A stretch of 49,161 nucleotides of DNA from Variovorax sp. CF313 (GTDB taxonomy: Bacteria > Pseudomonadota > Gammaproteobacteria > Burkholderiales > Burkholderiaceae_C). The notes under the pieces were generated by a model. The model saw only the letters and a program-made list of their open reading frames with translations. It did no database searches and had not been told where the DNA came from. The DNA lies in contig NZ_AKIW01000169.1 in NCBI RefSeq assembly GCF_000282635.1, positions 1 through 49,161 on the forward strand, read 5' to 3'. Position 1 is the stretch's first letter, and every line of letters starts with the position of its first letter. Of this stretch, positions 32,606 through 41,728 are shown piece by piece. The position numbers were made by a program, and so were the translations under genes.

Positions 32606-33807
32606 GATTCAGTCCTGAAGGCCGGAGGCGGCATGTTCGACATGGGAGTCACCGGCGAAGCCGGCAGCGGCAACGATGGCGGTGCGCCGACCGCGCCGAG
32701 TTCGGCCACGCAATTCCAGAGCATCGGATTGCGCACGGTTCGCAAAGCGCCGAACTCGGGATGGTCCAGCGTTTGCACGATGCGGCGATGCTGCACCTGG
32801 GCGTCGGCAAACACCTCTTCCATGGTGTTGATGGGGCCCCAGGGCACGCCGGCCGCATCGAAAGCCGTGGACCAACTCGAACGGCTGCGTTTCGGAAACA
32901 GTTCCGTGAGCAGGACGCGCAAGGCCGGCAGATTCTCGATCCGCGCCGAGTTCGTCACGAAGCGTACGTCGTCGGCGAGCGCCGGTTGCTCCGCCACTTC
33001 GCAAAATCGGCGGAACTGCGGGTCGTTTCCGATGGCCAGGATCAGGTGGCCATCCGCGCACGCAAACACCTCGTACGGCGCGCAGTTGGGATGGGCGTTG
33101 CCGCTGCGTTGAGGGTTGCGGCCCGACGCCAGGTAGTTGGCGGCCTGGTTGGCATTGAGGGCCACGGCCACGTCGAGCAGCGCGATGTCGATGTACTGGC
33201 CTTGTCCCGTGCGTTCGCGCTGGAACAGCGCCGCGAGGACGGCCGAGGTCGCATACATCCCGGTGCTGAGGTCGACCACGGCGACGCCGGTGCGCAGTGG
33301 CCCTGCGCCTGGCATCCCGTCAGGCTGACCTGTGTAGCTCATCAGGCCGCCCATGCCCTGGAACACATAGTCGTAGCCGGGCTTGGAAGCCATCGGGCCG
33401 CTTTGTCCGAAGCCGGTGATCGACACATAGACCAGGCGCGGGTTCAGCTCCCGCAGGCTGGCGTAGTCCAGGCCTTGCCGCGCCAGCGATCCGGCCTTGT
33501 AGTTCTCCACCAGCACGTCGGCGTCGCGGATCATGGTCTTGAGGGCCTCGCGGCCTTCGGGCTGTGCGAAATCGATCGCGACCGAGGCCTTTCCCCGGTT
33601 GCAGCAGATGAAGTAGGCCGACAGCCGCTCGCCGTCGGCGGACTCCACATAGGGCGGTCCCCATCCGCGGGTGTCGTCGCCGCCGCGTGGATGCTCGATC
33701 TTGGTGACCTCGGCGCCGAGGTCGGCGAGGTTCTGCGTGCACCACGGGCCGGCGAGGATTCTCGACAGGTCGAGCACCTTGATGCCCTGCAGCGACTGGT
33801 TCAGCAT
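32602..33807 (-). CDS. CaiB/BaiF family CoA transferase
   Basis: 401-residue class III CoA transferase, which moves CoA between carboxylic acids through an aspartyl-CoA intermediate. Landmarks are the N-terminal VLDLSRILAGPWCTQNLADL, KIEHPRGGDDTRGWGPPY, LVENYKAGSLARQGLDY, and GVAVVDLSTGMYATSAVLAA carrying the catalytic Asp region. The C-terminal GVPWGPINTMEEVFADAQV closes the family pattern. GGAGAG lies before the ATG at 33807, and the start overlaps the thioesterase stop by seven bases. With the CoA transferase A/B pair this gives the operon two distinct CoA transferases. Confidence 0.93.
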   Translation of the reverse strand: MLNQSLQGIKVLDLSRILAGPWCTQNLADLGAEVTKIEHPRGGDDTRGWGPPYVESADGERLSAYFICCNRGKASVAIDFAQPEGREALKTMIRDADVLVENYKAGSLARQGLDYASLRELNPRLVYVSITGFGQSGPMASKPGYDYVFQGMGGLMSYTGQPDGMPGAGPLRTGVAVVDLSTGMYATSAVLAALFQRERTGQGQYIDIALLDVAVALNANQAANYLASGRNPQRSGNAHPNCAPYEVFACADGHLILAIGNDPQFRRFCEVAEQPALADDVRFVTNSARIENLPALRVLLTELFPKRSRSSWSTAFDAAGVPWGPINTMEEVFADAQVQHRRIVQTLDHPEFGALRTVRNPMLWNCVAELGAVGAPPSLPLPASPVTPMSNMPPPAFRTES

Positions 33808-34256
33808 TCGGACTCTCCTTTTCGGGCCTGAGGCCGCTCGGGCAGGACCGCGAAAATGCCGCGGGCCTTGAAGATGACACGCTCTGCCACATGGCCGCTG
33901 CATTCCGCGAACACCATGCGGCGGCCGATCTTGTCGATGCGGGTGACGACTTCCACCCACTCGCCCACGCTCGCACGAGCAAGGTAGTCGACTGACAGAT
34001 TGGCCGTGGCCACGCGCTTTCCCAAGCGCCGTGCCACATTGACTCCCAATGCGTTGTCCGAGAGCGTGGCCACGAAGCCACCGTGCGCGGCCTCCTGGTG
34101 GTTCATGTGGGCGGGCAGCAAATGAAGGCCGAGCCTCAGCTGGCCGCCCTCTTCTTCTCTAGCGTGCATCGGGCCCAGCAGCGCCATGAAGGCGCTCACC
34201 GGCGGGTAAGGCCCGAAACCCGTTGGCACCTGCAGGTCGACGGAAGCGCCGATCAT
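33801..34256 (-). CDS. PaaI-family acyl-CoA thioesterase
   Basis: 151 residues, hot-dog fold. The active-site stretch MNHQEAAHGGFVATLSDNAL (H-x-G-G plus the Asp) and NLSVDYLARASVGEWVEVVT are typical of PaaI/YbgC-like hydrolases, which cleave aberrant or stalled acyl-CoA to free CoA. The ATG at 34256 overlaps the stop of the FadJ-like gene (ATGA). It is probably a salvage enzyme recovering CoA in this pathway. Confidence 0.88.
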   Translation of the reverse strand: MIGASVDLQVPTGFGPYPPVSAFMALLGPMHAREEEGGQLRLGLHLLPAHMNHQEAAHGGFVATLSDNALGVNVARRLGKRVATANLSVDYLARASVGEWVEVVTRIDKIGRRMVFAECSGHVAERVIFKARGIFAVLPERPQARKGESEC

Positions 34257-36355
34257 CGATGGACTCGCGCGTCGAAGCGCTGGAGGCCTCGTTCCACGCG
34301 CTCGACAAGGCCCGGCGCCGGTGTCCAGTGCGCCCCGTGCGTGGCTTGCAATGCCCGGATGCGTTCGAGTGTCTGCGCGAGGCCGAGGGTTTCGGCCCAG
34401 AACATCGGGCCGCCACGCGACGCCGGAAACCCGTAGCCGTGCACGTAGACCACGTCGATGTCGCTGGCGCGTTGCGCTACGCCTTCGTCGAGGATTCGCA
34501 CACCTTCGTTCACTAGCGCCAGTACGCATCGTTCGACGATGTCTTCGTCTCGCACCGTATGGCGCACGATGCCCGCTTCCGCGGCACAAGACTCGATGAT
34601 CATGTCGACCAACGGGTCCGGGATCGGCGTGCGGCTGCCGGCCTCGTAGCGGTAGTAACCTGCCGAAGTTTTCTGTCCGTAGCGACCGGCCTCGCAGATG
34701 CGGTCGGCCACCTTGGAATAGCGCAGGTGAGCAGGCCGGGTGGGCGCGAGGCGCTTTCGGGTCGCCCAATTGATGTCCATGCCGGCCAGGTCAGCCATCG
34801 CGAGCGGGCCCATGGCCATGCCGAAACCCGTCATCGCGCGGTCGACTTGCTGGGGGGATGCACCTTCCTCCAGCAAAAAGCCGGCTTCGCGCCAGTAACC
34901 CGTCAGCATCCGGTTGCCGACGAAGCCCTCGCACACCCGAACGAGCACGGGGATCTTGCCGATGTCCTGCGCCATCTTCATGCAGGCCGCAATCACGGCA
35001 GGCAACGTGCCTTCACCTCGCACGACCTCGAGCAGTCGCATGACATTGGCAGGGCTGAAGAAGTGAAGCCCGATCACATCCTGCGGCCGGGAGGTGGACC
35101 GCGCGATCTCGTCGATCGAAAGGCGCGAGGTGTTGGTGGCGAGGATCGCGCCGGGCTTGCAGTGCGCATCCAGTTGTTCGAACACCTCCTTCTTCACTGC
35201 CATGTCTTCGAAGACGGCCTCGATCACCAGATCCACGTCATGAAGAGCGGCGAAATCGAGCGCGGGCTCGATCAGCGCCATGCGGCCCGCCATGGCGGCT
35301 TCGCTCAACTTTCCTTTGGCGACGGTGACGCCGTAGTTGCGGCGCACGAGGTCGAGGCCACGATCGATAGCTGCCTGCTCGCGTTCGAGCAGCACGACCG
35401 GGATGCCCGCATTGGCGAACGCCATCGCGATGCCACCGCCCATGGTGCCGGCGCCAAGCACGGCGACCTTGCGCACGACGCGAAGCTCGGTGGGTGCGAG
35501 AGTCTCCGAGAGTTTGGGAGCTTCGCGTTCAGCAAAAAAGAGATGGCGAAGGGCCTTCGATTCAGGCCCGGCGACGAGTTCATCGAACAAGGCGCGCTCG
35601 CGCGTGAGGCCGTCTTCGAGAGCAAGCTGCGTCGATGCCTGGACCGCATCGACCGCGGCGCGCTGTGCGGTGGCATTGCGTGCCCGGGCCGGGACCGCAC
35701 GGCGTCGCTCGGCGAAGTCAACACCCGCAGGCTCCAGTGCTCGCTGCGCCACGAGTGGCAGTGCGGCGCCCTCGGCGACGACGCGTCGGGCGAACGCCCG
35801 GGCACCAGCCAACAGCTCGCCCATGATCACCGCATTGACGAGCCCAAGCTCGTGCGCACGCGGCGCCTTGATCGGTGCACCCGAGAGAATGATGTCCAGG
35901 GCGGCGTTCACGCCGACCAGACGTGGTAGGCGCTGCGTTCCGCCGCCCCCTGGAATCAGGCCGAGATTGACTTCAGGCAGCCCAAGCTTGGCATCGGCAG
36001 AGGCCACGCGGTAGTGGCAGCCCAGCGCAAGCTCGAGGCCGCCTCCCAGCGCCACGCCGTGAATGGCGGCGATGACCGGTTTCGTGGATCGTGCAATGAG
36101 CGTCAGCACGTCGCGCGTCAGCGGCTTCTGTGTGGCCGCTGGCGTGTTGAATTGGCGGATGTCAGCGCCGCCGCAGAACTGCCGTCCCGCGCCGATGAGC
36201 AGCACGGCGTCGATGTCGGTATCGGCCATGGCACGCTCGATACCCGCATAAAGGCCCTGGCGAACAGTGTTGCCGATGCCGTTGACCGGCGGGTTGTCGA
36301 GGGTCAGCACGGCAACGCGTTGCTGCTCGGTGTAGTGAACGGTGGAAGAGGACAT
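34253..36355 (-). CDS. FadJ/FadB-like enoyl-CoA hydratase/3-hydroxyacyl-CoA dehydrogenase
   Basis: 700-residue bifunctional beta-oxidation enzyme. The N-terminal crotonase domain (about 1-190) has ALGGGLELALGCHYR and LPEVNLGLIPGGGGTQRLP. The NAD-binding domain starts near residue 295 (VRKVAVLGAGTMGGGIAMAF) with ATNTSRLSIDEI and the catalytic His in IGLHFFSPANVM. Two C-terminal dehydrogenase modules follow (GFVGNRMLTGY; YVHGYGFPASRGGPMFWAE). It hydrates trans-2-enoyl-CoA and oxidises the 3-hydroxyacyl-CoA. The ATG has no strong ribosome site; the gene begins 20 bases after the acyl-CoA dehydrogenase stop. Confidence 0.94.
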   Translation of the reverse strand: MSSSTVHYTEQQRVAVLTLDNPPVNGIGNTVRQGLYAGIERAMADTDIDAVLLIGAGRQFCGGADIRQFNTPAATQKPLTRDVLTLIARSTKPVIAAIHGVALGGGLELALGCHYRVASADAKLGLPEVNLGLIPGGGGTQRLPRLVGVNAALDIILSGAPIKAPRAHELGLVNAVIMGELLAGARAFARRVVAEGAALPLVAQRALEPAGVDFAERRRAVPARARNATAQRAAVDAVQASTQLALEDGLTRERALFDELVAGPESKALRHLFFAEREAPKLSETLAPTELRVVRKVAVLGAGTMGGGIAMAFANAGIPVVLLEREQAAIDRGLDLVRRNYGVTVAKGKLSEAAMAGRMALIEPALDFAALHDVDLVIEAVFEDMAVKKEVFEQLDAHCKPGAILATNTSRLSIDEIARSTSRPQDVIGLHFFSPANVMRLLEVVRGEGTLPAVIAACMKMAQDIGKIPVLVRVCEGFVGNRMLTGYWREAGFLLEEGASPQQVDRAMTGFGMAMGPLAMADLAGMDINWATRKRLAPTRPAHLRYSKVADRICEAGRYGQKTSAGYYRYEAGSRTPIPDPLVDMIIESCAAEAGIVRHTVRDEDIVERCVLALVNEGVRILDEGVAQRASDIDVVYVHGYGFPASRGGPMFWAETLGLAQTLERIRALQATHGAHWTPAPGLVERVERGLQRFDARVHR

Positions 36356-36375
36356 GGGTGATCGATCGTTGTGAG

Positions 36376-37530
36376 TCAGGCCACGGCTGCAAGCGACAAT
36401 GATTGCGAGCCAGGCGCCGGTGCGGTCATGGTCGGGGTGGCGCGCATGAGGTCGACGAGGCGCCCGACATGGTGGCGCGCATCACCCCAACTGTGGGCGA
36501 TCGCCAGCAGTCGCTTGACACATCTGCCGACGGGCAGTTCGTCGGTCATCCCCATGCCGCCGTGCAGGTGGATGCTCTGCAGGCCGATGAAGCGACCGCT
36601 TTCGGCACATCGGACCTTGGCTGCGGCGACCGAGCGGGTCCGGATCGTTGCGTCGTCGTCCAGGCTGCGGGCAGCCAGCCAGGACAGGGACTTTGACTGC
36701 TCCACCGCCACGAGCATTTCGGCCAGCCGATGCTGGATGGCCTGGAGGCTGCCCAGGGCCACGCCGAACTGGCGCCGTGTCTTGACATAGTCCAGGGTCA
36801 TGTCGAACAGGGTCGACTGCAGACCCGCGGATTCGGCGCACAGCCCTGCGGTCGCCGCGTCGGTCGCCGCGGCGATGGCCGTCGTCACGTTCATGCCAGT
36901 CGAGCCGATCCACGCGGCCGCCGGCAGTCGAAGTTCATCGAACCACAGATCGGCGCCGGTGCTCCCATCGATGCAGGGATAGCGCTCGACGCGAAGGCCG
37001 GTGGCGGCAGCGTCCACCCAGAAGAGTGCCGTCTCGTTCGATCCCACGCGTGCCGAAACCAGCCAGGCGGTCGATTCGCCGCCATGCGGCACCACGGTCT
37101 TGCGGCCGCTCAGTATCCAGTCGTCGCCCTCGCGACGCGCGTGCGTCGACAGATGGCGAGGCAGGTGCTCGCCCTGCGGCTCCCCGTGGGCGAATGCCAA
37201 TACGTGTTCCCCGGATGAGAGCGCTGGCAGCCAACGGGCTTGTTGTCCCTCATCTGCGAGCTCGAGCAGCAGCCGGGTGCAAAGGACCGCCGACACGACG
37301 AAGGGCGTGGTGAGGCGATTGCGTCCCAGGCTCTCCATGACCGCGTGCATGCTGCCGCCGTCGAGCCCGAGGCCGCCGAGCGCCTCGGGAACGAGCAGGC
37401 CGGGAAGGCCCATGGCGACCAGTTCCGGCCAGGGATCCGTGGCGGCATGGTCGCGCCGCTGGGCAAAGCTGGTGATCGCCTCGGCCAGGCTGCGCTGGTC
37501 TTCGTCGTGTTCCGTTTGTTGGGGATTCAT
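36376..37530 (-). CDS. acyl-CoA dehydrogenase, non-canonical subunit
   Basis: 384-residue acyl-CoA dehydrogenase fold. The N-terminal helical domain (LLVPEALGGLGLDGGSMHAV), a middle beta domain (WILSGRKTVVPHGG) and the C-terminal FAD/helical part (TRRQFGVALGSLQAIQHRLA; IHLHGGMGMTDE) are present. The ending lacks the G-G-T-x-E-I-Q FAD/substrate motif found in the other dehydrogenase of this operon (39174-40361). Such unequal pairs form alpha2beta2 enzymes in steroid and bile-acid side-chain degradation. AGGAAC precedes the ATG. It is separated from its presumed partner by the ThDP gene. Confidence 0.9.
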   Translation of the reverse strand: MNPQQTEHDEDQRSLAEAITSFAQRRDHAATDPWPELVAMGLPGLLVPEALGGLGLDGGSMHAVMESLGRNRLTTPFVVSAVLCTRLLLELADEGQQARWLPALSSGEHVLAFAHGEPQGEHLPRHLSTHARREGDDWILSGRKTVVPHGGESTAWLVSARVGSNETALFWVDAAATGLRVERYPCIDGSTGADLWFDELRLPAAAWIGSTGMNVTTAIAAATDAATAGLCAESAGLQSTLFDMTLDYVKTRRQFGVALGSLQAIQHRLAEMLVAVEQSKSLSWLAARSLDDDATIRTRSVAAAKVRCAESGRFIGLQSIHLHGGMGMTDELPVGRCVKRLLAIAHSWGDARHHVGRLVDLMRATPTMTAPAPGSQSLSLAAVA

Positions 37531-37570
37531 GTGTTCGTTCCTGTGCCAAGTTCGGCACCCATGTCTCGAT

Positions 37571-39127
37571 TCAGAGGATGGCCTCGATCAGGGTCGGGCC
37601 GGAGGTCGCGTAGGAGCGTGCCAGCGCGCCGTGCAAGGCCTCGGCATCACCGACGCGGATCGCAGCCACGCCCATGCCCTTGGCGAGACAGGACCAGTCG
37701 AGGTCCGGCCGGTCCAGCGACAGCATGTCGGTCGCCCGGACACCGGGCGCGCCCGCGCCCACCGCCGCGAGTTCGCGCCGGAGGATGCTGTAGGCGCGGT
37801 TCACGAAGATCAGCACGGTGACGTCGAGGTTCTCCCGCGCCATGGTCCAGAGCGCCTGCAGCGAGTACATGCCGCTTCCGTCCCCTTCCAGGGCCAGCAC
37901 GCGTCGTCCGGGCGCTGCGATCGCGGCACCCACGGCCGTGGGCAGGGCAAAGCCGATGGATCCACCGCAACCGGTCAGCCAGTCATGCGGGGCGGCGGTA
38001 GCGGTGAGCCCGTCGAAGCCCCAACCGGTGGTCACGGCTTCGTCGACGACGATCGCGTTCTCCGGCAGCGTCGCGGCGATCGTCCGGCCGATGGTCTCGG
38101 AGGTCAGCGCGCCGCTGACCGGCGCATGCGCCTCGGCCCGGGCAATTCCCGCCGGTGCGGCGGCGGTCGCCCCCAGCGCTTCGCAGAGCGCCGAGAGCGC
38201 CAGACGCGGATCGTCCTCGACGGTGGACAGCGTGAGGAACTCGCACCCCGGCGCCGTCAGCCGCCCGGGCTTGTCCGGATAGGCAAAGAACGCGACCGGC
38301 GCCTTCGCGTTGACGAGCACGATGCGCTTGAAGCGCTGGAGCAGTGCCATGGCGGGATCGATCGCGTACGGGATGCGCGGGATAACGAGGCGACCGGCAC
38401 CGCGCTCCAGGCGCGCAAAGTAGAACTCCGCGCGGACTTCGGCCCCCGTCGCGGCGGCGATCCGACCGGCCAACTCGGTCGATGCGGCGCGCAGCGCCCG
38501 GTCGCCGAGCAGCAGCAGCGTCGGCTGAGGGTCGTCGCGCATCGCCTTCACGATACGGTCGAAATCATGCTGCGCATGGCCGGAGGAAGCCGTGGGCAAC
38601 TGCTTGCCCGAACCCTTCCCCTCAGGGACTACGGTCCATGCGACGTTGGCGGGCAGCACGAGCGTGGAAATTCGGCCGGGGCGCGCATTCGCCTGCCTGA
38701 TCGCTTCCTTGCCATCGGCCGCGACCTCCCCGACGCTGGGCGTGCTGCGCACCCAATGAGACATCGATCCTGCGATGGCGTCGATGTCCGAAGTCAGCGG
38801 CGCATCGAGCTTCAGGTGTTCTACCGCGTGATCCCCGACGATGTTGACGATGCCGGAGCGGGCCTTGCGCGCGTTGTGCAGATTCGCCAGACCGTTGGCG
38901 AGGCCCGGTCCCAGGTGGAGCAGCGTGGCGGCCGGCTTGTCGGCGATACGGTAGTAGCCATCGGCCGCACCGGTGACGACGGTCTCGTGCAGGCCCAGCA
39001 CGCAGCGCATGCCCTCGATGCGATCGAGGGCCGCCACGAAATGCATCTCCGAGGTGCCTGGGTTGGTGAAGCACACATCGACATTGCCGTCGATGAGCGT
39101 ATGGACGAGCGTCTCGGCACCGTTCAT
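37571..39127 (-). CDS. ThDP-dependent enzyme, acetolactate synthase-like
   Basis: 518 residues with the three-domain ThDP fold: PYR domain with the cofactor-activating Glu (GLHETVVTGAADGYYR), central domain (PTLLLLGDRALRAAS), and PP domain with the magnesium site (ALEGDGSGMYSLQALWT, then NRAYSIL). It resembles the IlvB-like group but is shorter than acetolactate synthase (about 560) and has no adjacent small subunit, so it is probably a decarboxylase or carboligase for another 2-oxo acid or 2-hydroxyacyl-CoA. GGGAG precedes the ATG. Its place between two acyl-CoA dehydrogenases ties it to the CoA pathway. Confidence 0.87.
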   Translation of the reverse strand: MNGAETLVHTLIDGNVDVCFTNPGTSEMHFVAALDRIEGMRCVLGLHETVVTGAADGYYRIADKPAATLLHLGPGLANGLANLHNARKARSGIVNIVGDHAVEHLKLDAPLTSDIDAIAGSMSHWVRSTPSVGEVAADGKEAIRQANARPGRISTLVLPANVAWTVVPEGKGSGKQLPTASSGHAQHDFDRIVKAMRDDPQPTLLLLGDRALRAASTELAGRIAAATGAEVRAEFYFARLERGAGRLVIPRIPYAIDPAMALLQRFKRIVLVNAKAPVAFFAYPDKPGRLTAPGCEFLTLSTVEDDPRLALSALCEALGATAAAPAGIARAEAHAPVSGALTSETIGRTIAATLPENAIVVDEAVTTGWGFDGLTATAAPHDWLTGCGGSIGFALPTAVGAAIAAPGRRVLALEGDGSGMYSLQALWTMARENLDVTVLIFVNRAYSILRRELAAVGAGAPGVRATDMLSLDRPDLDWSCLAKGMGVAAIRVGDAEALHGALARSYATSGPTLIEAIL

Positions 39128-39173
39128 TGGAAGTCTCCCTGTCGATGAGAAGTTTGGATGGGTGGTGACGCGG

Positions 39174-40361
39174 CTAGAGGCCCAGCGCGACCTTCGCGAT
39201 GATGTTTTTCTGAACCTCGTCGGTGCCGCCGTAGATGGAGATCTTGCGCAGGTTCAGGTGGAAGCCCGCCACCGGAGCGGCCCAGTCGTCGTGGGCCAGG
39301 ACGTCGTCGGTTCGCAGCGCGTCATAGCTGCCGTCCCGGCACGGCAGCGCGAGCACGCCGGCGCATTCGACCGTCTTTTCGACGATCGCCTGCGCCACGG
39401 TCGTGCCCATCAGCTTGAGCACCGAGGCCTCCGCACCGTGGCCCTCACCCGCCGCCATTCGAGCCAGCAGGCGCAGATTGGTCTGCTCGAGGGCCAGCAG
39501 GTCGACATCGAGCCTTGCGATGTCCGCCGCCACCGAGGCGTCGTCGATGAGGCGCAGACCATCCACCCTCCGCTGCGCCGCGATGTCCTTGAGGAAAGCC
39601 ATCTCCCGCTTGGCCCGACCGACCCGTGCGGCGCCGGTGCGCTCATGCGAAAGAAGGTACTTGGCGCAGGTCCAACCTTCATTCAGGACACCCACGAGGT
39701 TCTCGCGTGGCACCTTGACGTTTTCGAGGAAGACCTCGTTGATTTCGCAGTCGCCGTCGAGCGTTCGGATCGGCCTCACGGTGACCCCCGGGGAGCGCAT
39801 GTCGATGAGCAGGAAAGAGATTCCCTTTTGCGCCTTGGCGGTAGGATCGGTCCTGACCAGGCAGAACATCATGTCGGCGTACTGGGCGTAGGTGGTCCAG
39901 GTCTTCTGGCCGTTGACGATGAAGCCATCATCAACGATCTGCGCCTTCGTCTTCAGCGAGGCCAGGTCGGAGCCTGCGCCCGGCTCCGAATAGCCCTGGC
40001 ACCACCAGTCCTCGCCCTGCAGGATGCGCGGCAGGTACCGGGCGCATTGTTCCGGAGTGCCGTAGCGAATGAGAACCGGGCCGATCATCCGGACGCCGAA
40101 GGGCGGCACCTCGGGTGCTCCGGCAATGGCGCATTCTTCTTCGAAGACGTGGCGCTCGAGCACGTTCCAGCCGGGGCCGCCATGTTCCTTCGGCCAGGTC
40201 GGCGCCACCTTGCCGGCGGCGGCCAGGATCCGGTGCCAGCGCAGGTAGTCGTCCTTGCCGAGGCGGCGGTGTTGGAGAATCGATTGCCGAAGATCCTCCG
40301 GCAGGGATTGGCGCAGGAATTCGCGAGTCTGCGCACGGAAAGTTTCGATGTCGATGCTCAT
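39174..40361 (-). CDS. acyl-CoA dehydrogenase
   Basis: 395 residues. The N-terminal domain (WPKEHGGPGWNVLERHVFEE), the FAD-binding middle part (GYSEPGAGSDLASLKTKA; GQKTWTTYAQYADMMFCLVR) and the C-terminal ISIYGGTDEVQKNIIA are complete. At the usual medium-chain position the catalytic Glu is Gly (YGGT rather than YEGT); the base could instead be the Glu of LLSHERTG in the alternative helix position used by isovaleryl and long-chain types. It oxidises an acyl-CoA to the 2-enoyl-CoA, handing electrons to ETF. The ATG at 40361 lies 14 bases after the CoA transferase B stop. Confidence 0.93.
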   Translation of the reverse strand: MSIDIETFRAQTREFLRQSLPEDLRQSILQHRRLGKDDYLRWHRILAAAGKVAPTWPKEHGGPGWNVLERHVFEEECAIAGAPEVPPFGVRMIGPVLIRYGTPEQCARYLPRILQGEDWWCQGYSEPGAGSDLASLKTKAQIVDDGFIVNGQKTWTTYAQYADMMFCLVRTDPTAKAQKGISFLLIDMRSPGVTVRPIRTLDGDCEINEVFLENVKVPRENLVGVLNEGWTCAKYLLSHERTGAARVGRAKREMAFLKDIAAQRRVDGLRLIDDASVAADIARLDVDLLALEQTNLRLLARMAAGEGHGAEASVLKLMGTTVAQAIVEKTVECAGVLALPCRDGSYDALRTDDVLAHDDWAAPVAGFHLNLRKISIYGGTDEVQKNIIAKVALGL

Positions 40362-40375
40362 GTCCGAAGCCTTCT

Positions 40376-41017
40376 TCACAGGAAGCGCAGCGGCGCATCG
40401 GTCGCCGCCTGCAGTTGGGTCGCCGTCAAGCCTGGGACCATGTCGCGAACGACGAAAGCGCCGTCTGCGACGTCCAGCGTCGCCAGGTCGGTGTAGACGC
40501 GCTTGACGCATCCCAGCCCCGTCAGAGGCAGCGTGCACGAGCGCAGCAGCCGCGATTGCCCTTCGCGCGTCTGGTGCTCCATCAGCACATACACCTGCTT
40601 CGCGCCGACGGCCAAATCCATGGCACCGCCGACGGCTGCCGCCACGCCCGGCTGGCCCAGTGACCAGTTGGCGAGGTCACCGCTCGCGGACACCTGGTAG
40701 CCGCCGAGCACGCAATAGTCGAGGTGGCCGCCGCGCATCATCGCGAAGGAGTCGGCGTGGTGAAAGTAGGCGCCCCCCGATTCGAGGGCCACCGGCTGCT
40801 TGGCCGCATTCACGACGTCGGGATCGGCGGCTTCGCCGTCCGCCAGTGCGCGCATGCCCAGGATGCCGTTCTCGCTGTGCACGATGATTTCCTGCTTGGC
40901 ATTCCAGTAGGGCAGCACCAGCACCGGCATGCCGATTCCGAGATTGACGGTCGAGCCATCGGGGATGTCGCGTGCCACGCACTGCGCCATCTGTTCGCGT
41001 GTTCGGCGAATTGTCAT
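40376..41017 (-). CDS. CoA transferase subunit B (3-oxoacid type)
   Basis: 213 residues, beta subunit of a family I CoA transferase. The catalytic Glu is in IIVHSENGILGM, following VNLGIGMPVLVLPY. GGHLDYCVLGGYQVSASGD and GLGCVKRVYTDLA are further signatures. With the A subunit it transfers CoA from succinyl- or acetyl-CoA to the pathway acid through a glutamyl-CoA intermediate. The ATG at 41017 overlaps the A subunit stop by four bases (ATGA), which suits a 1:1 complex. Confidence 0.95.
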   Translation of the reverse strand: MTIRRTREQMAQCVARDIPDGSTVNLGIGMPVLVLPYWNAKQEIIVHSENGILGMRALADGEAADPDVVNAAKQPVALESGGAYFHHADSFAMMRGGHLDYCVLGGYQVSASGDLANWSLGQPGVAAAVGGAMDLAVGAKQVYVLMEHQTREGQSRLLRSCTLPLTGLGCVKRVYTDLATLDVADGAFVVRDMVPGLTATQLQAATDAPLRFL

Positions 41018-41706
41018 GCGGCCTTCCTTTCGGCGATGGAGGCGCTGTTCACTACGACCACGCGCTGCACGAAGATCGAAGGCGTCACAATGTGCTCCGG
41101 ATCCAGTTCGCCCAGCGCCACCGAGTGAGCCACCTGGACGATGGCCGTGCGCGCCGCCGTGCACATGGGCGGACCGAAGTTGCGACCTGCCTTGCGGTAC
41201 ACCAGGTTGCCCCAGCGGTCGGCGGCTTGCGCTTTCACGAGGGCGAAATCTCCGTGCAAGGGCGCCTCGAACACGTAGCCGCGCCCATCGATGACCCGGG
41301 TTTCTTTGCCCTCGGCCAGTGCCGTGCCATAGCCGGTCGGCGTGAAGAAGCCGCCCAGCCCTGCGCCGGCCGCATGCAGGCGCTCGGCAAGAGTGCCCTG
41401 GGGCACGCATTCGTACTCCAGTGCATTGCGTGCGTAGGCTTCCTCGAACGCCATGGCCTCGGCGCCGCGCGGAAACGAGGCGATCAGACGGCGCACTCGG
41501 CCGAGGCGGATGAGTCGCGCCAGCCCTTCGTCGCCGCTGCCGCTGTTGTTGCAGACCACGGTCAGGTCGCGTGCACCCTGGGCGGCGAGCGCATCCAGTA
41601 GTTCGATGGGCTGGCCAGCGAGGCCGAAGCCGCTCACCAGCACCGTGGCGCCGTCGAAGATGTCAGCCACTGCCTCTTCAGCGGTGGCCACGAATTTGTC
41701 GGTCAT
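41014..41706 (-). CDS. CoA transferase subunit A (3-oxoacid type)
   Basis: 230 residues, alpha subunit. The N-terminal VLVSGFGLAGQPIELLDAL is the glycine-rich CoA-binding segment; TVVCNNSGSGDEGLARLI and PQGTLAERLHAAGAGLGGFF follow as in SCOT/PcaI-type enzymes. The start at 41706 (MTDKFVATAEEAV) is used since upstream codons shadow the thiolase-like gene. This gene pair probably performs the acyl-activation step of the operon, avoiding ATP use. Confidence 0.95.
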   Translation of the reverse strand: MTDKFVATAEEAVADIFDGATVLVSGFGLAGQPIELLDALAAQGARDLTVVCNNSGSGDEGLARLIRLGRVRRLIASFPRGAEAMAFEEAYARNALEYECVPQGTLAERLHAAGAGLGGFFTPTGYGTALAEGKETRVIDGRGYVFEAPLHGDFALVKAQAADRWGNLVYRKAGRNFGPPMCTAARTAIVQVAHSVALGELDPEHIVTPSIFVQRVVVVNSASIAERKAA

Positions 41707-41728
41707 AAGAGTTGTCAGTCGTCGTGCG

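Noticed and set aside
37001..39148. 715-codon open frame on the plus strand
   Set aside because: Antisense to the ThDP enzyme and an acyl-CoA dehydrogenase; composition is that of a codon-position shadow.
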